Both the position numbers and the translations under genes were made by a program. Shown here piece after piece: positions 6,316 to 7,696 of a stretch of DNA of 7,696 nucleotides; positions within the stretch are counted from its first letter, which is position 1, and the number at the start of each line of letters is the position of its first letter. The notes under the pieces are model-generated. The model was not told the origin of the DNA. It did not search any database and saw nothing but the letters and a program-made list of their open reading frames with translations. Source of the stretch: an uncultured Clostridia bacterium (lineage in GTDB: Bacteria; Bacillota; Clostridia; RGIG6154); the NCBI GenBank assembly GCA_934446135.1, contig CAKSDT010000081.1, forward strand, positions 1 to 7,696. The letters are read 5' to 3'.

Positions 6316-6440
6316 CGCGTGTCTCATACTGTAACAAGCAGGGAACTTGTACGGCAAGTTCCAACTCAAAAACAGCTGTTAAGCCGATTTACTCTTTAGG
6401 GGACACCCCTAATACCCCGAATACAGAAAGAAGGAATTTT
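6316..6440. other. Candidate origin of transfer (oriT) and mobC leader
   Basis: This 125-bp gap upstream of mobC is dense in symmetry. GGAACTTG (6342-6349) pairs with CAAGTTCC (6355-6362); AACAGCTGTT (6371-6380) is a perfect palindrome; and TTAGGGG (6396-6402) pairs with CCCCTAA (6406-6412) around ACA, followed by TACCCCGAATA. A C-rich stem-loop next to a short conserved tail, just before a MobC/relaxase pair, is where oriT usually lies in such elements. The nick site cannot be assigned from sequence alone. No T-run follows the hairpins, so they are not terminators. Confidence 0.5.
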
Positions 6441-6812
6441 ATGACCAGAAATCCAAAAGAGAAATTTGCCCGAATAGAAATTCGAGTCAAACCGAAAGAC
6501 AAAGAAAAAATCAAGAAAATCGCAGATAAATGCAATTTATCCGTCAGTGAATATGTTGTGCAAAGGGCATTGAGATATGAACCGAAAACGGTTCTCCCCG
6601 ATGTCTTTTTTGATTTCTATAACAAATTGTGTGAGCTTTGCAACACATCAGAACTTACACCCGAAGTAGAAAGCAAATTGCTTTTGCTGATTGATGAAAT
6701 TCATTCGGCACTTTTACTGCCCGAAAAGGAAACCGTAAAGCAATTTAAAAACGGAATCGAGGTGAATGATGAGTGGCTACCACCGGATTCTGGCCTGTCA
6801 AAAACAGGCTGA
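6441..6812 (+). CDS. mobC: MobC-like relaxosome accessory protein
   Basis: A 123-residue basic protein. Residues about 8-45 (ARIEIRVKPKDKEKIKKIAD, then NLSVSEYVVQRAL) match the ribbon-helix-helix start of MobC-type mobilization proteins: a beta strand IEIRV, then two helices with the turn NLSVSEYV. The C-terminal half is helical (about 55-95, CNTSELTPEVESKLLLLIDE region). In the family, MobC binds near oriT and helps open DNA for the relaxase. The ATG has AGAAGGAA upstream. The relaxase gene begins inside its end, overlapping by 40 bp in another frame, a layout typical of mobC/relaxase pairs and strong support for both calls. The candidate oriT lies immediately upstream. Confidence 0.85.
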   Translation: MTRNPKEKFARIEIRVKPKDKEKIKKIADKCNLSVSEYVVQRALRYEPKTVLPDVFFDFYNKLCELCNTSELTPEVESKLLLLIDEIHSALLLPEKETVKQFKNGIEVNDEWLPPDSGLSKTG

Positions 6813-7561
6813 AAGAAGTAATCGACTATGCTCGTAACCCTGACAAAACCACTGATAAAAAGTTCTTGGATGAAGATTTATATGCAGCACTCCGTTATGT
6901 TGAGGATGATAAAAAGACGGATCAAACGATGTATATTTCGGGTATCAACTGTCCGAAACAAAGAGCATACGAATATATGATGGCTACTAAGCGTCGTTTC
7001 GGAAAGCTCGGCGGGAATGTTGCCTATCACGGGTATCAGAGTTTTATAAGCGGCGAGGTTACTCCCGAAGAAGCACATCAAATTGGCCTGGAAACTGCAA
7101 GGCGTATGTGGGGCAAGGATTATGAGATCGTCGTTACTACCCATCTGAACACAGATAATCTTCACAATCATATTGTGGTTAATTCGGTATCTTTTCGCAC
7201 TGGTCGGAAATTTGAGAACCATATTTCCGACCATTACAAGCTGAGAGAGATTTCTGACGCAGTTTGCTTGGAACGAGATAAAAGCGTATTGCCGCCGAGT
7301 AAATTCACAGGCAATCGAAAAAAAGACTATTGGATTCACAAAAGCGGCGTCTTAACTCACCGAGATATTTTAAAACGGGACATTGACGAAGCAATTTCAA
7401 ATACAACCAATAGGAGAAAAGCGCACATAACGAAATACAAATTTTTATGCGCATACAGCGTTCATTCATGGGCGCCGCTTCATAAGGTGCTTTTGTATAT
7501 GATAACAAAAGCCGCGCAAGTCGACTTCTTGATCGACTGCGCGGCATTTTTGGTGCTTTAG
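6773..7561 (+). CDS. MOBP-type relaxase, 3'-truncated with a foreign 48-residue tail
   Basis: Relaxases nick oriT and lead the strand into the recipient. Seen: N-terminal MATTGFWPVKNRLKEVIDYA with Y19 as the likely catalytic tyrosine, AYHGYQSF at 84-91, and the metal-binding motif HLNTDNLHNHIVVN with H124, D128, H131 and H133. These parts look intact. Near residue 214 (base 7412) the family pattern (KRDIDEAISNTTNR) stops, and the remaining 48 residues are unlike any relaxase; the other two frames do not resume it either. A complete relaxase of this kind is usually clearly longer, so this copy lacks the C-terminal part and is probably not fully functional. The start is GTG at 6773, because a TGA lies in frame directly upstream; GAGGTG (6759-6764) serves as its ribosome binding site. 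It overlaps mobC by 40 bp. Confidence 0.85.
   Translation: MATTGFWPVKNRLKEVIDYARNPDKTTDKKFLDEDLYAALRYVEDDKKTDQTMYISGINCPKQRAYEYMMATKRRFGKLGGNVAYHGYQSFISGEVTPEEAHQIGLETARRMWGKDYEIVVTTHLNTDNLHNHIVVNSVSFRTGRKFENHISDHYKLREISDAVCLERDKSVLPPSKFTGNRKKDYWIHKSGVLTHRDILKRDIDEAISNTTNRRKAHITKYKFLCAYSVHSWAPLHKVLLYMITKAAQVDFLIDCAAFLVL
7489..7512 (+). repeat. 8-bp inverted repeat just before the terminator
   Basis: GCTTTTGT (7489-7496) and ACAAAAGC (7505-7512) are perfect reverse complements with an 8-nt loop. Its last two bases are the first two of the terminator stem, so the two hairpins compete slightly at their border. Confidence 0.6.
7511..7551 (+). terminator. Strong GC-rich rho-independent terminator
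   Basis: GCCGCGCA (7511-7518) pairs with TGCGCGGC (7538-7545). After a one-base bulge, GTCGA (7520-7524) pairs with TCGAC (7533-7537) around an 8-nt loop. The stem is followed by ATTTTT (7546-7551) and preceded by AAAA, so it may act from both sides. It lies within the artificial tail of the truncated relaxase frame. Confidence 0.85.
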
Positions 7562-7632
7562 CAGCAATAAAAGAGACTTATTCTACAGCCTCCTACATAA
7601 TAAAAAATTTTTTAACAGTTTTTGAAATTTGC

Positions 7633-7661
7633 TTATCATTCTGGTTTACTTGTGTTATACT
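7633..7661 (+). promoter_or_regulatory. Candidate rightward promoter leading out of the window
   Basis: TTATCA (7633-7638), 17 nt, and TATACT (7656-7661) preceded by TGT form a plausible extended -10 promoter. Transcription would begin near 7668 and leave the window. ATG at 7674 opens only five codons (MDLRL) and lacks a ribosome binding site, so the served gene lies beyond the edge. Confidence 0.5.
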
Positions 7662-7696
7662 TTTAAGCATAGCATGGACCTCCGGTTATGATTGTG

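Larger units (their letters stand above)
7412..7696. other. Non-relaxase right-edge segment: probable insertion or recombination boundary
   Basis: From about 7412-7425 onward the sequence no longer encodes relaxase in any frame. It holds a 12-codon ORF (7447-7485, product MRIQRSFMGAAS, no convincing ribosome binding site), two adjacent hairpins, a strong terminator, an A/T-rich stretch (AAAAAATTTTTT type, near 7600-7615) and a rightward promoter near the edge. No complete gene is visible. The layout suits the upstream end of an inserted cargo gene starting beyond the window. Confidence 0.55.

Noticed and set aside
7305..7547. Minus-strand 80-codon frame at the right end
   Set aside because: It spans the relaxase junction and reads the terminator stem as arginine/serine repeats; no start signal or motif.
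7486..7559. Direct repeat GGTGCTTT (7486-7493 and 7552-7559) as a target-site duplication
   Set aside because: The copies flank only the hairpin region of about 60 bp with no element ends or transposase, so chance or local structure is more likely.
7412..7561. The 48-residue tail of the relaxase frame as a real extra domain
   Set aside because: It runs straight through a strong terminator hairpin and its sequence is unlike any relaxase part; it is readthrough into foreign DNA.

Overview
The window looks like part of a mobile or integrated element from a low-to-moderate GC Firmicute, most probably a gut Clostridia-type bacterium. The reasons are strong AGGAGG-type ribosome binding sites, TTGACA/TATAAT-type promoters with extended -10 elements, rho-independent terminators, and a mobC/relaxase pair preceded by small element-type genes. 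No rRNA, tRNA or CRISPR array was seen. The species cannot be named from this sequence.

Left half (1-4651, minus strand): a tightly packed type I restriction-modification operon. In transcription order it runs XRE-like regulator (4651-4298), hsdM (4305-2641), a zinc-ribbon/DUF4145-like accessory gene (2637-1834), hsdS (1841-639) and hsdR (from 646, cut by the left edge). Three of the four junctions are 8-bp overlaps and the fourth is a 3-nt gap, so the genes should be translationally coupled. HsdR has its PD-(D/E)xK residues at D151, E165 and K167, and HsdS carries four perfect copies of a 12-bp repeat encoding E-L-T-A. Both traits are signatures of the EcoR124I (type IC) family, in which this repeat number sets the spacer length of the DNA target. 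The operon promoter (TTGACA, 17 nt, extended -10) overlaps a perfect 9+2+9 palindrome and a further half-site, which suggests autoregulation by the first gene.

Middle (4652-4878): a divergent control region. It also holds a rightward promoter whose -35 lies in the loop of a 12-bp inverted repeat, and a small hairpin touching the ribosome binding site of the next gene.

Right half (4879-7411, plus strand): a sigma-70 region-4-like protein interrupted by an in-frame TAA inside its helix-turn-helix, a strong terminator, a 52-residue small protein, a 101-residue protein, a 125-bp symmetric region that may be an origin of transfer, a MobC-like protein, and the N-terminal part of a MOBP-type relaxase. 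The relaxase has its histidine motif but loses family resemblance near residue 214 (about base 7412).

Right edge (7412-7696): DNA that no longer looks like relaxase sequence. It holds a tiny ORF, two adjacent hairpins with a strong terminator, and a rightward promoter leading out of the window. This looks like the left side of an inserted cargo gene or a recombination scar.

Taken together, the type I R-M operon appears to be cargo of a mobilizable or conjugative element, next to its mobilization genes. The least ordinary points are the expandable specificity repeat, the accessory gene between hsdM and hsdS, the operon-leading regulator with its operator, and the two damaged element genes.
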